The translations under genes and the position numbers were made by a program. Positions 8,958 through 17,405 of a stretch of 64,000 nt of DNA are shown here, piece after piece; positions within the stretch are counted from its first letter, which is position 1; each line of letters opens with the position of its first letter. This DNA is from Saccharothrix carnea (GTDB lineage: Bacteria; Actinomycetota; Actinomycetes; Mycobacteriales; Pseudonocardiaceae): assembly GCF_003014735.1 (NCBI RefSeq), contig NZ_PYAX01000002.1, forward strand, positions 744,001-808,000, given 5' to 3'. The notes beneath the pieces were generated by a model, which was not told where the DNA came from, searched no databases, and worked only from the letters and a program-made list of their open reading frames with translations.

Positions 8958-10199
8958 TCACGGCTCCAGCACGGCGCTCACCGACGCGAACGTGTTGGGC
9001 ACGACCTTGTCCCCGCGCTCCAACTCGCCCACCTCCACCGCCAACCGCGCCCCCGGCGCGCGTTCCCGCAACGCCACCAACGCGGCCCGCGCCTCGATCC
9101 GCCCCAGGTGATGGCCGAGGCAGTAGTGCACCCCGTGCCCGAACGCCGCGTGCCCCAGCGCCGCGTTGCCACCCACGGGCACCCGCGTCGGGTCGAACCG
9201 GTCCGCGGTCGGCCCGTGCACCGAAGGGTCACGCCCCGCCGTCCCCAGCCCGATCATCACCACCCCGCCTTCGGGGATCACCCCACCGGGCAGCTCGATG
9301 TCGGTCTTCGCTCGGTAGTGCGGGGTGACCCGGACCGGCGGATCCCAACGGGCGACCTCCTCGATCGCCAACCCCACCGTGTCGGCGTTCAGCGCCTCCC
9401 AGGCACCCGGCGTGGACAGCAGCGCGACCGCGGCGTTGCCGATCAGCCCCGTCGTCGTCTCGTGCCCGGCCACCACCAGCAGGATCGCCGTGGTCAGCAG
9501 CTCCTCGGGGGTCAACCGCTCGCCGTCGACCTGCGCCTGCACCAGGCCGCTGAGCAGCGCGTCGTCCGGCTGATCACGCTTGTACTCGATGAGCCCGGCC
9601 AGGTAGCCGAACATGGCGTCGGAGGCCGGCACGACGAGCTCGGGCCGTTCGGTCATCATCGCCGCGGTCCAGTGGTGCAGCTGGTCGCGGTCCTCCACCG
9701 GCACGCCGAGCAGGTCGCAGATGACCGCCAGCGGCAGCGGGAACGCCAGGCCCTCGATCAGGTCGGCGTCGTTCGGCAGCGCGGCGACCAGTTCCCGCGC
9801 GGTCTTCTCCACCGCCGGCTGCAGGGCGTTGATGCGGCGCACCGTGAACGCCTGCGACACCAGCGCGCGCAGCCTGCGGTGGTCCGGCGGGTCGGTGTTG
9901 AGCATCGACGGGCCGATGATCCGCGACAGGTCGGTCGGCCTGCCCTTGCGGGCCAACTGGTCCTGCATCGCCGCACGCAGCCCGGCCGCGTCTTTCGCCA
10001 GCCGGTCGTCGCCCAGCAGTGAGCGGGTCGCCTCCAGGCCCATGGTGGTCACCAGCACCTCGAGGCCGTTGGGCAACTCGGCGGAATGCACGGGGCCGAG
10101 GCGGGCCAGCGCGTCCTCGTGGGCGTGGTGTTGCCAGCCGCGCAGCGGGCCGCCGACGAGGGCCTGTCGGTCCGGGGCGAACTCCGCGGTCAGCTGCAC
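8958..10199 (-). CDS. Cytochrome P450
   Basis: 413-aa soluble bacterial class-I P450, typical length. Landmarks: I-helix AGHETTT (244-250), K-helix ExxR (EVAR, 281-284) and the heme loop FGHGVHYCLGHHLGR with Cys360 as iron ligand. GTG 10199 is preceded by AAGGAG at good spacing, and residues after it align with P450 N-termini, whereas the open frame further upstream is not P450-like. No ferredoxin or ferredoxin reductase gene is adjacent, so redox partners lie elsewhere. The CYP105/107-like appearance suggests hydroxylation of a secondary metabolite or xenobiotic. A multi-copy inverted/direct repeat sits in its promoter region. Confidence 0.93.
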   Translation of the reverse strand: MQLTAEFAPDRQALVGGPLRGWQHHAHEDALARLGPVHSAELPNGLEVLVTTMGLEATRSLLGDDRLAKDAAGLRAAMQDQLARKGRPTDLSRIIGPSMLNTDPPDHRRLRALVSQAFTVRRINALQPAVEKTARELVAALPNDADLIEGLAFPLPLAVICDLLGVPVEDRDQLHHWTAAMMTERPELVVPASDAMFGYLAGLIEYKRDQPDDALLSGLVQAQVDGERLTPEELLTTAILLVVAGHETTTGLIGNAAVALLSTPGAWEALNADTVGLAIEEVARWDPPVRVTPHYRAKTDIELPGGVIPEGGVVMIGLGTAGRDPSVHGPTADRFDPTRVPVGGNAALGHAAFGHGVHYCLGHHLGRIEARAALVALRERAPGARLAVEVGELERGDKVVPNTFASVSAVLEP

Positions 10200-10270
10200 G
10201 TCGTCTCCTTGTGGTGATGCGATCGGGTTCTGCGGCGTCCACTTTCGTGTGAGCGCCCTACGCCGCGCAT

Positions 10271-10355
10271 CCACCGCTCTCCGTATTCCGGGGCACAGCG
10301 TACGGAGATCGGTGGACGTAACCACGCCATCGTGGATACGGAGGTACGTACGGAG
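10271..10355 (-). promoter_or_regulatory. Inverted and direct repeats upstream of the P450 gene
   Basis: A 16-bp imperfect inverted repeat (10271-10286 and 10301-10316, 14/16 paired) has outer CCACCG/CGGTGG and inner CTCCGTA/TACGGAG blocks. The TACGGAG block recurs at 10337-10343 and 10349-10355. Three same-oriented copies plus one inverted copy before the P450 start look like a regulator binding array. The cognate regulator is not identified; the MarR-type protein next door is a candidate. Confidence 0.5.
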
Positions 10356-10477
10356 GTTTGCTGATGCGGACTTCCGCACGGGTGCGCGACGCTGAGGGGT
10401 GTTCGGCACCCCGACTGCCGAGCGCCCGGGCGGGTCAGGTGGGTTGACCGCCGCTCGGCATCCCGGGGGGACGGGGA

Positions 10478-10504
10478 GGGGCCGCACCCCGCGCGGCCCC
10501 TTTT
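10478..10504. terminator. GC-rich hairpin with T-run between marR-type and P450 genes
   Basis: GGGGCCGC (10478-10485) pairs with GCGGCCCC (10493-10500) over a 7-nt loop and is followed on the plus strand by TTTT. The only gene reading into it, the MarR-type gene, comes from the other strand, where the hairpin lacks the T-run. It probably still separates that transcript from the P450 promoter. Confidence 0.5.
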
Positions 10505-10541
10505 CGGGACTCACCTTCCCCGCTCGTCCACGCCCCGCTCG

Positions 10542-11021
10542 TCACGTCTCCGCGGCGATCCGATCCAGCACCCGGTGGAACACGCGGTCCAGGACCTCCG
10601 CCTCCTCCACCGACAACCCGTCGAACACGTACCGCCGCACGGTCTCCACGTGCGCGGGCGCCGCGGCCTCGATCGCGGCACGTCCCGCCGCCGTGAGCCG
10701 CACCATCGACCCGCGCGCGTCCTCCACGCACTCCTCCCGCGTGACCAGCCCGCGCTTCTCCATCCGCCCGATCTGGTGGGACAGCCTGCTGCGCTCCCAC
10801 CCGACCAGCGCGCCGAGCTCCCGTGACCGCACGACACCGTCCACGGCCTCCGACAGCGGCACGAGGAGCGCGTAGTCGGCGTTGGACAGCCCCGAGTCGC
10901 GCACCAGCTGCCGCTCCAACGCGCCGTTCAGCTCGCGGTTGACCGCCAGGTACGCCTGCCACACCCGAGCCTCCCGCTCGTCCAGCCACCGCGGTGCGTC
11001 CCCGGCCTCCGATCGGTCCAT
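10542..11021 (-). CDS. MarR-family transcriptional regulator
   Basis: 159-aa winged-helix regulator of MarR length. The wHTH segment includes LSNADYALLVPLSEAVDGVVRSRELGALVGWERSRLSHQIGRMEKRGLVTRE, a typical MarR recognition helix and wing, then the dimerising helices (LTAAGRAAIEAAAPAHVETVRR). ATG 11021 is seven bases after a TAGCGT -10, so the mRNA may be leaderless. It is transcribed divergently from a flavin-dependent monooxygenase gene, and the shared 15-bp palindrome holds both -35 elements. MarR proteins commonly repress themselves and a divergent enzyme until a phenolic or oxidant ligand binds; that model fits. Ligand unknown. Confidence 0.9.
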   Translation of the reverse strand: MDRSEAGDAPRWLDEREARVWQAYLAVNRELNGALERQLVRDSGLSNADYALLVPLSEAVDGVVRSRELGALVGWERSRLSHQIGRMEKRGLVTREECVEDARGSMVRLTAAGRAAIEAAAPAHVETVRRYVFDGLSVEEAEVLDRVFHRVLDRIAAET

Positions 11022-11028
11022 GAACGTC

Positions 11029-11083
11029 ACGCTAGCAATATGTTGACGTGTCATCAATGTTCGCGCTACTTTGCTGACGTGTC
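11029..11083. promoter_or_regulatory. Divergent MarR/LLM promoters with back-to-back -35 boxes in one palindrome
   Basis: TTGACGTGTCATCAA (11043-11057) is an imperfect palindrome. Its left end is the plus-strand -35 TTGACG (18 bp before -10 TACTTT, 11067-11072). Its right end is the minus-strand -35 TTGATG (17 bp before -10 TAGCGT, 11029-11034). TGACGTGTC repeats at 11044-11052 and 11075-11083, 31 bp or three helical turns apart. One bound MarR dimer would block both promoters. Confidence 0.65.
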
Positions 11084-12140
11084 CACAAAAGGAATGCAGC
11101 TCGGCGTCTACAGCTTCGGCGACCGCCACCGCGACCCCGTCACCGGCGAACAGGTGTCGGTCGCGGACAAGCTGGCGCAGACGCTGGAACGGATCAAGCT
11201 GGCCGACGAGCTGGGGCTGGGGTTCTACGGGCTGGGTGAGCACCACCTGTCCGACTACTCGATCTCCAACCCCGGCACGGTGCTGGCCGCCGCCGCGAGC
11301 GTCACCTCGCGGATCACGCTGAGCAGCGCCGTCACCGTGCTCAGCACCGAGGACCCGGTCCGCGCCTACCAGCAGTTCACGACGCTCGACCAGCTCAGCC
11401 GGGGCCGGGCCGAGCTGCTGGCCGGGCGCGGTTCGTTCACCGAGTCGTTCCCGCTGTTCGGCGCCAGCCTGGAGGACTACGACGAGCTGTTCGAGGAGAA
11501 GCTCGAGCTGCTGCTGAAACTGGACCGCGAGGACCCGATCACCTGGTCCGGCCGGTTCCGCACACCACTGCAGAACGCGCACGTCTACCCGCGCCCCCAC
11601 GGTGAGCACCTGCGGATCTCGGTCGGCACCGGCGGCAACCCCGAGTCCTCGATCCGGGCCGGGGTGCTCGGCCTGCCCGTCGTGTACGCGATCATCGGCG
11701 GCGAGCCGGAGCGGTTCGCGCCGCTGGTCGACCTGTACCGGCGCGCGGGTGAGGCCGCCGACCACCCGTCGACGGGGCTGAACGTGACGATGAGCGCGAT
11801 CGGCCTGGTCTCGAAACGCTCCCAGGACGCCAAGGACGCGTTCTACCCGTACTGGCTGGAGACGATGAAGTACGGCTCACGGGCACGTGGCTGGCCCGTG
11901 CCGTCGCGCGCCGAGTACGACTCCTGGACGCACGACGCGCAGTCGATCTTCGCGGGCAGCCCGCAGGAGATCGCCGAACGCCTCATCTCGGTGGGCAGGC
12001 TCGTCGACGCCGACCGCTACGCCCTGCAGATGGACTGGTCGGGCGTACCGCACCACCTCGTGATGGAGGCGATCGAACTCCTCGGTACCGAAGTCAAACC
12101 CTTGGTGGACAAGGAACTTGGTTCATCCACTATGGACTGA
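11079..12140 (+). CDS. LLM-class flavin-dependent oxidoreductase
   Basis: 353-aa luciferase-like (F420- or FMN-dependent) oxidoreductase. Family hallmarks include the N-terminal LGVYSFGDRH, FYGLGEHHLSDYSISNP (the conserved EHH), RITLSSAVTVLSTEDPVRAYQQFTTLDQLSRGRAELLAGRGSF and the C-terminal GSPQEIAERL. It probably oxidises a small organic substrate using reduced flavin from a separate reductase. GTG 11079 is chosen because TACTTT ends six bases before it with a TTGACG -35 at 18 bp. The in-frame ATG 11094 has AAAGGA directly abutting, too close for a ribosome site. It is divergent from and probably repressed by the MarR-type gene. Confidence 0.88.
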   Translation: MSTKGMQLGVYSFGDRHRDPVTGEQVSVADKLAQTLERIKLADELGLGFYGLGEHHLSDYSISNPGTVLAAAASVTSRITLSSAVTVLSTEDPVRAYQQFTTLDQLSRGRAELLAGRGSFTESFPLFGASLEDYDELFEEKLELLLKLDREDPITWSGRFRTPLQNAHVYPRPHGEHLRISVGTGGNPESSIRAGVLGLPVVYAIIGGEPERFAPLVDLYRRAGEAADHPSTGLNVTMSAIGLVSKRSQDAKDAFYPYWLETMKYGSRARGWPVPSRAEYDSWTHDAQSIFAGSPQEIAERLISVGRLVDADRYALQMDWSGVPHHLVMEAIELLGTEVKPLVDKELGSSTMD

Positions 12141-12155
12141 ACCGGCCGAACCCGC

Positions 12156-12185
12156 GGTGTGACACCACCCACTCGTGGTCACACC
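12156..12185. repeat. Inverted repeat after the LLM gene
   Basis: GGTGTGAC (12156-12163) pairs with GTCACACC (12178-12185), with extra CCAC/GTGG pairing inside. Lying 16 bp after the oxidoreductase stop and about 70 bp before the leader ORF, it could be a weak terminator or an operator for the synthetase operon. A second imperfect inverted repeat straddles the stop codon (12121-12143). Confidence 0.4.
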
Positions 12186-12251
12186 GACGCGACGGACAGG
12201 TGAATCCCCGGTAAAGTCGCACGTCGGCGGCTTCTCCTGGAGGACTTCACA

Positions 12252-12284
12252 GTGCGTCTTCGTTGTACCGGTACCCACCGGTGA
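12252..12284 (+). CDS. Ten-codon leader ORF overlapping the synthetase start
   Basis: GTG 12252 has GGAGG (12239-12243) at ideal 8-nt spacing and encodes VRLRCTGTHR, ending in TGA 12282-12284. That stop overlaps GTG 12281 of the synthetase as GTGA. The codons CGT, CTT, CGT, TGT and GGT end in T, whereas neighbouring genes use C or G almost exclusively. The ribosome site serves this ORF rather than the synthetase, whose own start has none. It therefore looks like a translated leader controlling the big gene by coupling or attenuation. Too short for homology; its reality rests on signals only. Confidence 0.55.
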   Translation: MRLRCTGTHR

Positions 12285-15200
12285 CCCTCGCTTCCCACAC
12301 CGGTTTCCCTGATCTGGTCGAGGTTCCCGCGCTGTTCCGCGCCGGTACCGCCCCGACCGGACGCACCTTGGTCGACATCCTGGCCGAGACCACGCGTCGG
12401 CACCCCCACTCCCCCGCGCTGGACGACGGCACGACGTCGCTGACCTACCGGGAACTCCTGGACGAGGTCGCCGAACGAGCCCGGGCGCTCGCCGCGACCG
12501 GTATCGGCGTCGGCGACAGGGTCGGCATCAGGGTCCCCTCCGGCACCGTGGACCTGTACGTGGCCGTGCTGGCGGTCCTGGCCGCCGGCGCGGCGTACGT
12601 GCCCGTCGACGCCGACGATCCCGACGAGCGCGCCGAACTCGTGTTCACCGAGGCCGGGGTGTGCGCCGTCATCGCCGGCGAGCTCGAACACCGCGCCACG
12701 CCCATGGGCTTCGTCGGCTCCCCGTCCCCCGACGACGACGCGTGGATCATCTTCACCTCCGGTTCCACGGGCAAGCCGAAGGGCGTCGCGGTCTCGCACC
12801 GCTCCGCCGCCGCGTTCGTGGACGCCGAGGCCCGCCTGTTCCTCCCGGACGACCCGATCGGACCGGACGACCGCGTGCTCGCCGGCCTGTCGGTCGCTTT
12901 CGACGCCTCCTGCGAGGAGATGTGGCTCGCCTGGCGTCACGGCGCGTGCCTGGTCCCGGCGCCCCGCGCGCTCGTCCGCACGGGGTTCGACCTGGGCCCG
13001 TGGCTGGTCGAGCGCGAGGTCACGGTCGTGTCCACGGTGCCGACGCTGGCCGCGCTGTGGCCGGTGGACGCGCTGGACGACGTCCGCCTGCTGATCTTCG
13101 GCGGCGAGGCGTGCCCGCCGGAGCTGGCCGAGCGGCTCGCCGTCGACGGCCGCGAGGTGTGGAACACCTACGGCCCGACCGAGGCGACCGTCGTGGCGTG
13201 CGCGGCCCGGCTGACCGGTGCCGGCCCGGTGCGGATCGGGCTGCCGCTGGACGGCTGGGAACTGGCCGTGGTCGACGCCACCGGCGCACCCGTGCCGATG
13301 GGCGGCTCCGGCGAGCTGGTGATCGGCGGCGTCGGCCTGGCCCGCTACCTCGACCCCGCCAAGGACGCCGAGAAGTTCGCGCCGCTGCCCGCATTGGGCT
13401 GGGACCGCGCCTACCGCAGCGGTGACCTCGTCCGCGCCGAACCCGAGGGCCTGCTGTTCCTCGGCCGCGCCGACGAGCAGGTCAAGCTCGGCGGGCGGCG
13501 GATCGAGCTCGGCGAGGTCGACGCGGCGCTGCAGGCGCTGCCGTCCGTCGCCGGTGCCGCCGCCGCGGTGCGCACCACCAAAGCGGGCAACCAGGTGCTG
13601 GTCGGGTACGTGGTCGCGGCCGAGGACTTCGACCAGGCCGACGCGCTGGCCCGGCTGCGCACCGCGCTGCCGGCCGCCCTCGTGCCGCTGCTGGCCACCG
13701 TCGACACCCTGCCCACCCGCACGTCCGGCAAGGTCGACCGGGCCGCCCTGCCGTGGCCGCTGCCGTCCCTGGACGTGGCCACACCCACGACGGACCTCAC
13801 CGACACCGAGCGGTGGCTCGCCGAGCAGTGGTCGGAACTGCTGGGCACCGGCGTCGCCGGCCCGGACGCGGACTTCTTCGCCCACGGCGGCGGCAGCCTC
13901 GCCGCGGCCCAACTGGTCTCCACCATCCGGACCCGCTACCCCAGCGGCTCGGTCAACGACGTCTACCAGCACCCGACGCTGCGCGCGTTGGCGGCACGGC
14001 TGGACGAGCTGAGCGGCCACCAGGGCACCACCCGCCGCGTCGCGCCGACGCCACGCCGCACCGGCCTGGTCCAGTCGCTGCTGCTGGTCCCGCTGATGAG
14101 CCTGGTCGGCCTGCGCTGGTCGGTGGCGCTGGCCGCGGTCGGCAACGTCGTCGGCTTCACCACCCCGGTGTCGTGGTGGTGGATCGCCGCCGGGTGGCTC
14201 GCGTTCGTCAGCCCGCCCGGCAAGGTCGCGATCGCCGCGGGCGGCGCCCGGCTGCTGCTGCGCGGCCTGCGTCCCGGCACGTACCCGCGCGGCGGTGGCG
14301 CGCACCTGCGGCTGTGGACCGCCGAACGGCTGGCCGCGTTCAGCGGCGCGACCGACCTCGCCGGGTCCTGGCTCACGCACTACGCCCGCGCGTTGGGCGC
14401 GAAGGTCGGCCCGGACGTCGACCTGCACTCCGCGCCGCCGGTGACCGGCCTGCTCAAGCTCGGCAAGGGCTGCGCGATCGAGCCCGAGGTGGACCTGTCC
14501 GGCTACTGGGTGGACGGCGACCGCGTGCACGTCGGCCGCATCCGGGTCGGCGCGGGCGCGGTGGTCGGTGCCCGCAGCACCCTGTTCCCCGGTGCCCGCG
14601 TCGGCAAGCGGGCGGAGGTCGCCCCCGGTTCGGGGGTGATCGGCTCGGTGCCGACCGGCCAGCGGTGGGCGGGCGTCCCGGCCCAGCGGCACGGCAAGGC
14701 GGCCCGGCCGGGTCCGCGCCCGCCGCGCTCGTGGTGGTGGAAGCTGGTCTACGCGGTGACGACGTCGGCGCTGGGCCTGCTGCCGGTCGCGGCGGCCGTG
14801 CTCCCGGTGCTGCTGGTCGTGCGCGAGCCGGTGACGCTCGGCTCGGCCCTGCTCGCCGTGCCGTTGGCGACGGTCGCGTGGCTCGGCTCGTACGCGCTGC
14901 TCGTCCTGGTGTCCGTGCGGCTGCTCGGCCTCGGCCTGCGGGCCGGGACGTACCCGGTGCACAGCCGGATCGCCTGGCAGGCGTGGACCACGGAACGGCT
15001 CATGAACATCGCCCGGGTCGCGTTGTTCCCGCTGTACGCGAGCCTGTTCACGCCGGTGTGGCTGCGCGCGCTCGGGATGCGGGTCGGCCGCCGGGTGGAG
15101 GCCTCGACCGTGCTCGCGCTGCCGAAGATGACCACGATCGGTGACGGCGCGTTCCTCGCCGACGACACCATGGTCGCCTCCTACGAGCTGGGCGGCGGCT

Positions 15201-16069
15201 GGCTGCGCATCGCCGCCGCACGGGTCGGCAAGCGCGCGTTCCTGGGCAACTCGGGCATGACGGCGCCGGGCCGCTCGGTGCCCAACCGTGGCCTGGTCGG
15301 CGTGCTGTCGGCGACGCCGAAGCGGGCCAAGGCGGGCAGCTCGTACCTGGGCATGCCGCCGATGAAGCTGCCGCGCGCGGCGGAGGAGGGCCACCAGAGC
15401 CGGACGTTCGACCCGCCGCGGCGGCTGGTCGTGGCACGGGCGTTGGTCGAGCTGTGCCGGGTCGTGCCGGTGATGTGCCACGTGGCGCTGGTCGTCGGCG
15501 TGCTGTTCGCGATCCGCGAGGTCGGACCGCTGCTCGCCGGACCCGTGCTGCTCGCGGCGGGCGTGGCGGCGTGCGCGGTGTCGGCGGCGGCGAAGTGGCT
15601 GCTGGTGGGCCGGTTCCGGGCGCGGGAGCACCCGCTGTGGAGCGGGTTCGTGTGGCGCAACGAGCTGGCGGACACGTTCGTCGAGGTGCTCGCGGTGCCG
15701 TGGCTGGTCGGTCGGGCCGGCGGGTCGCCGGTGATGGCGGTGTGGCTGCGGTCGCTCGGCGCGCGGATCGGGCGCGGCACGTGGGTCGAGTCGTACTGGT
15801 TCCCCGAGTCGGACCTGGTGCGGCTGGGCGACGGCGCGACGGTGAACCGGGGGTGCGTGGTGCAGACCCACCTGTTCCATGATCGGATCCTGCGCATGGA
15901 CCAGGTGGAGTTGGCGGACGGCGCCACGCTCGGCCCGCACGGGATCGTGCTGCCGGGCGCGACGGTCGGCGCGCACGCGACGGTGGGACCGGCGTCGTTG
16001 GTGATGCGCGGCGAGCACGTGCCGGAGGGCACGCGCTGGCTGGGCAACCCGATCTCCGCCTGGCGATGA
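12281..16069 (+). CDS. Pls/PosA-type single-module peptide synthetase (poly-amino-acid synthetase)
   Basis: 1262-aa membrane-bound synthetase with the A-T-TM-tandem C-domain layout of epsilon-poly-lysine synthetase (Pls, about 1319 aa). The adenylation domain (about 20-500) carries FTSGSTGKPKG, TYGPTEA, YRSGDLV and SGKVDR. The carrier domain has HGGGSL with phosphopantetheine Ser539. Then three hydrophobic helix-rich stretches alternate with three left-handed beta-helix-like C domains (hexapeptide repeats such as VGAGAVVGARSTLFPGARVGK). No condensation HHxxxDG motif or thioesterase. Residues lining the A pocket, aligned to PheA by eye, read D-A-E-S-I-G-T-V-V-K, close to the BacB lysine code (DAESIGSVCK, from memory). 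It probably polymerises a basic amino acid. Start GTG 12281 is chosen by coupling to the leader; TTG 12263 is an alternative. Confidence 0.88.
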   Translation: MTLASHTGFPDLVEVPALFRAGTAPTGRTLVDILAETTRRHPHSPALDDGTTSLTYRELLDEVAERARALAATGIGVGDRVGIRVPSGTVDLYVAVLAVLAAGAAYVPVDADDPDERAELVFTEAGVCAVIAGELEHRATPMGFVGSPSPDDDAWIIFTSGSTGKPKGVAVSHRSAAAFVDAEARLFLPDDPIGPDDRVLAGLSVAFDASCEEMWLAWRHGACLVPAPRALVRTGFDLGPWLVEREVTVVSTVPTLAALWPVDALDDVRLLIFGGEACPPELAERLAVDGREVWNTYGPTEATVVACAARLTGAGPVRIGLPLDGWELAVVDATGAPVPMGGSGELVIGGVGLARYLDPAKDAEKFAPLPALGWDRAYRSGDLVRAEPEGLLFLGRADEQVKLGGRRIELGEVDAALQALPSVAGAAAAVRTTKAGNQVLVGYVVAAEDFDQADALARLRTALPAALVPLLATVDTLPTRTSGKVDRAALPWPLPSLDVATPTTDLTDTERWLAEQWSELLGTGVAGPDADFFAHGGGSLAAAQLVSTIRTRYPSGSVNDVYQHPTLRALAARLDELSGHQGTTRRVAPTPRRTGLVQSLLLVPLMSLVGLRWSVALAAVGNVVGFTTPVSWWWIAAGWLAFVSPPGKVAIAAGGARLLLRGLRPGTYPRGGGAHLRLWTAERLAAFSGATDLAGSWLTHYARALGAKVGPDVDLHSAPPVTGLLKLGKGCAIEPEVDLSGYWVDGDRVHVGRIRVGAGAVVGARSTLFPGARVGKRAEVAPGSGVIGSVPTGQRWAGVPAQRHGKAARPGPRPPRSWWWKLVYAVTTSALGLLPVAAAVLPVLLVVREPVTLGSALLAVPLATVAWLGSYALLVLVSVRLLGLGLRAGTYPVHSRIAWQAWTTERLMNIARVALFPLYASLFTPVWLRALGMRVGRRVEASTVLALPKMTTIGDGAFLADDTMVASYELGGGWLRIAAARVGKRAFLGNSGMTAPGRSVPNRGLVGVLSATPKRAKAGSSYLGMPPMKLPRAAEEGHQSRTFDPPRRLVVARALVELCRVVPVMCHVALVVGVLFAIREVGPLLAGPVLLAAGVAACAVSAAAKWLLVGRFRAREHPLWSGFVWRNELADTFVEVLAVPWLVGRAGGSPVMAVWLRSLGARIGRGTWVESYWFPESDLVRLGDGATVNRGCVVQTHLFHDRILRMDQVELADGATLGPHGIVLPGATVGAHATVGPASLVMRGEHVPEGTRWLGNPISAWR

Positions 16070-17355
16070 CCGGTTCGACCCGGGCGACCGGCCCGTACCT
16101 GCCCGACCACGGCGACGGCGGCTACCGGGTCGCGCACTACGACCTGGAGCTGGACTACAAACCGCACACCGGTCGGCTGGCCGGGCGGGCGACGCTGTCC
16201 GCCGTGGCCGCGGGCCCGTGCGCGCGGGTGGTGCTGGACTTCGGCACCCTGACCGTGAACCGGGTCCTGGTCGACGGCCGGCCCGCACGGCACGTCCACG
16301 GCGGCGGCAAGCTGCGGATCCGCCCCGCACGGCCGGTGGACGGGCCGTTCACCGTCGAGGTGCGGTACTCCGGCGTGGCGCGGCCGGTCCGCTCCCGGCA
16401 CTGGGGCGAGCTGGGCTGGGACCAGCTCGCCGACGGGGCGCTGGTGGCGAGCCAGCCGATCGGCGCGCCGTCCTGGTTCCCGTGCAACGACCTGGTGCGC
16501 GACAAGGCCGCGTACCGCCTGTCGGTCACCGCGCCGTCGCCGTACACGGTGCTGGCCAACGGCGTGCCGGTCGACCGCCGCACGGGCGGCAGCAGCACGA
16601 CGTGGGTCTACGAGCAGGCGGAGCCGATGGCGACGTACCTGGCGTCGGTGCAGATCGGGCTGTACGAACGGCTGCCGCTGGCCGAGGGCCAGGACGTCGC
16701 CGCGCCCGCACGGCTGCTGCGCGCCGCACGGCACGACTTCGCCCGGCAGCCCCGGATGATGGGCGTGTTCGAGGAGCTGTTCGGGCCCTACCCGTTCCGG
16801 GCCTACCAGGTCGTGGTGACCGACGACGACCTCGAAGTGCCGGTCGAGGCGCAGGGCCTGTCGGTGTTCGGCGCCAACCACGTGGACGGGCGGCGCGGCC
16901 ACGAGCGGCTGGTCGCGCACGAGTTGGCGCACCAGTGGTTCGGCAACAGCGTCGGCCTGGCCGACTGGCGCGACATCTGGCTGAACGAGGGTTTCGCCTG
17001 CTACGCGGAGTGGCTGTGGTCGGAGCGCTCCGGTGGCCCGACCGCCGCCGTGCACGCCGAACGCGCACACGCCCGCCTGGCCCGGTCGCCGCAGGACCTC
17101 CGGATCGGCGACCCGGGCGTGGCCAACCTGTTCGACGACCGCGTCTACCAGCGGGGCGCGCTGACGTTGCACGGCCTGCGCGCCCGCCTGGGTGACACGG
17201 CGTTCTTCGGCGTGCTCCGCGAGTGGACCGACGTCCACCGGCACGGCACCGCGACGACGAGCGACTTCGTGGCACTGGCCCAGCGCCGCGCCACCGAACC
17301 GCTGACCGCGTTCTTCCGCGCCTGGCTGGCCGAACCGCGCCTGCCCGCCCGATGA
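16066..17355 (+). CDS. M1-family zinc aminopeptidase
   Basis: 429-aa gluzincin metallopeptidase. HELAHQWFGN places zinc ligands His285 and His289 and catalytic Glu286; third ligand Glu308 lies in WLNEGF, 18 residues on, the canonical M1 spacing. The N-terminal beta-domain resembles M1 domain I; at this length the C-terminal helical domain is missing, as in short actinobacterial M1 enzymes. No signal peptide is seen. ATG overlaps the synthetase stop (ATGA), so the two are made together. Aminopeptidase-type enzymes that degrade epsilon-poly-lysine are known from Pls producers (from memory), so trimming or detoxifying the polymer is the favoured role, inferred from context. Confidence 0.9.
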   Translation: MTGSTRATGPYLPDHGDGGYRVAHYDLELDYKPHTGRLAGRATLSAVAAGPCARVVLDFGTLTVNRVLVDGRPARHVHGGGKLRIRPARPVDGPFTVEVRYSGVARPVRSRHWGELGWDQLADGALVASQPIGAPSWFPCNDLVRDKAAYRLSVTAPSPYTVLANGVPVDRRTGGSSTTWVYEQAEPMATYLASVQIGLYERLPLAEGQDVAAPARLLRAARHDFARQPRMMGVFEELFGPYPFRAYQVVVTDDDLEVPVEAQGLSVFGANHVDGRRGHERLVAHELAHQWFGNSVGLADWRDIWLNEGFACYAEWLWSERSGGPTAAVHAERAHARLARSPQDLRIGDPGVANLFDDRVYQRGALTLHGLRARLGDTAFFGVLREWTDVHRHGTATTSDFVALAQRRATEPLTAFFRAWLAEPRLPAR

Positions 17356-17405
17356 CGACCCCCGGCCGGGTGATTCGATCACGGCGAAACGGGTAGGTGT
17401 CGGGT

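Noticed and set aside
10200..10514. N-terminal extension of the P450
   Set aside because: The open frame continues but the sequence is not P450-like and lacks a ribosome site, while GTG 10199 has AAGGAG.
12263..12280. TTG start for the synthetase
   Set aside because: 19 bp from the only ribosome site; GTG 12281 overlapping the leader stop is better supported.
12179..16330. 1383-codon open frame on the minus strand opposite the synthetase
   Set aside because: Arg/Pro/His-rich composition with no domain; a by-product of high third-position GC in the real gene on the plus strand.
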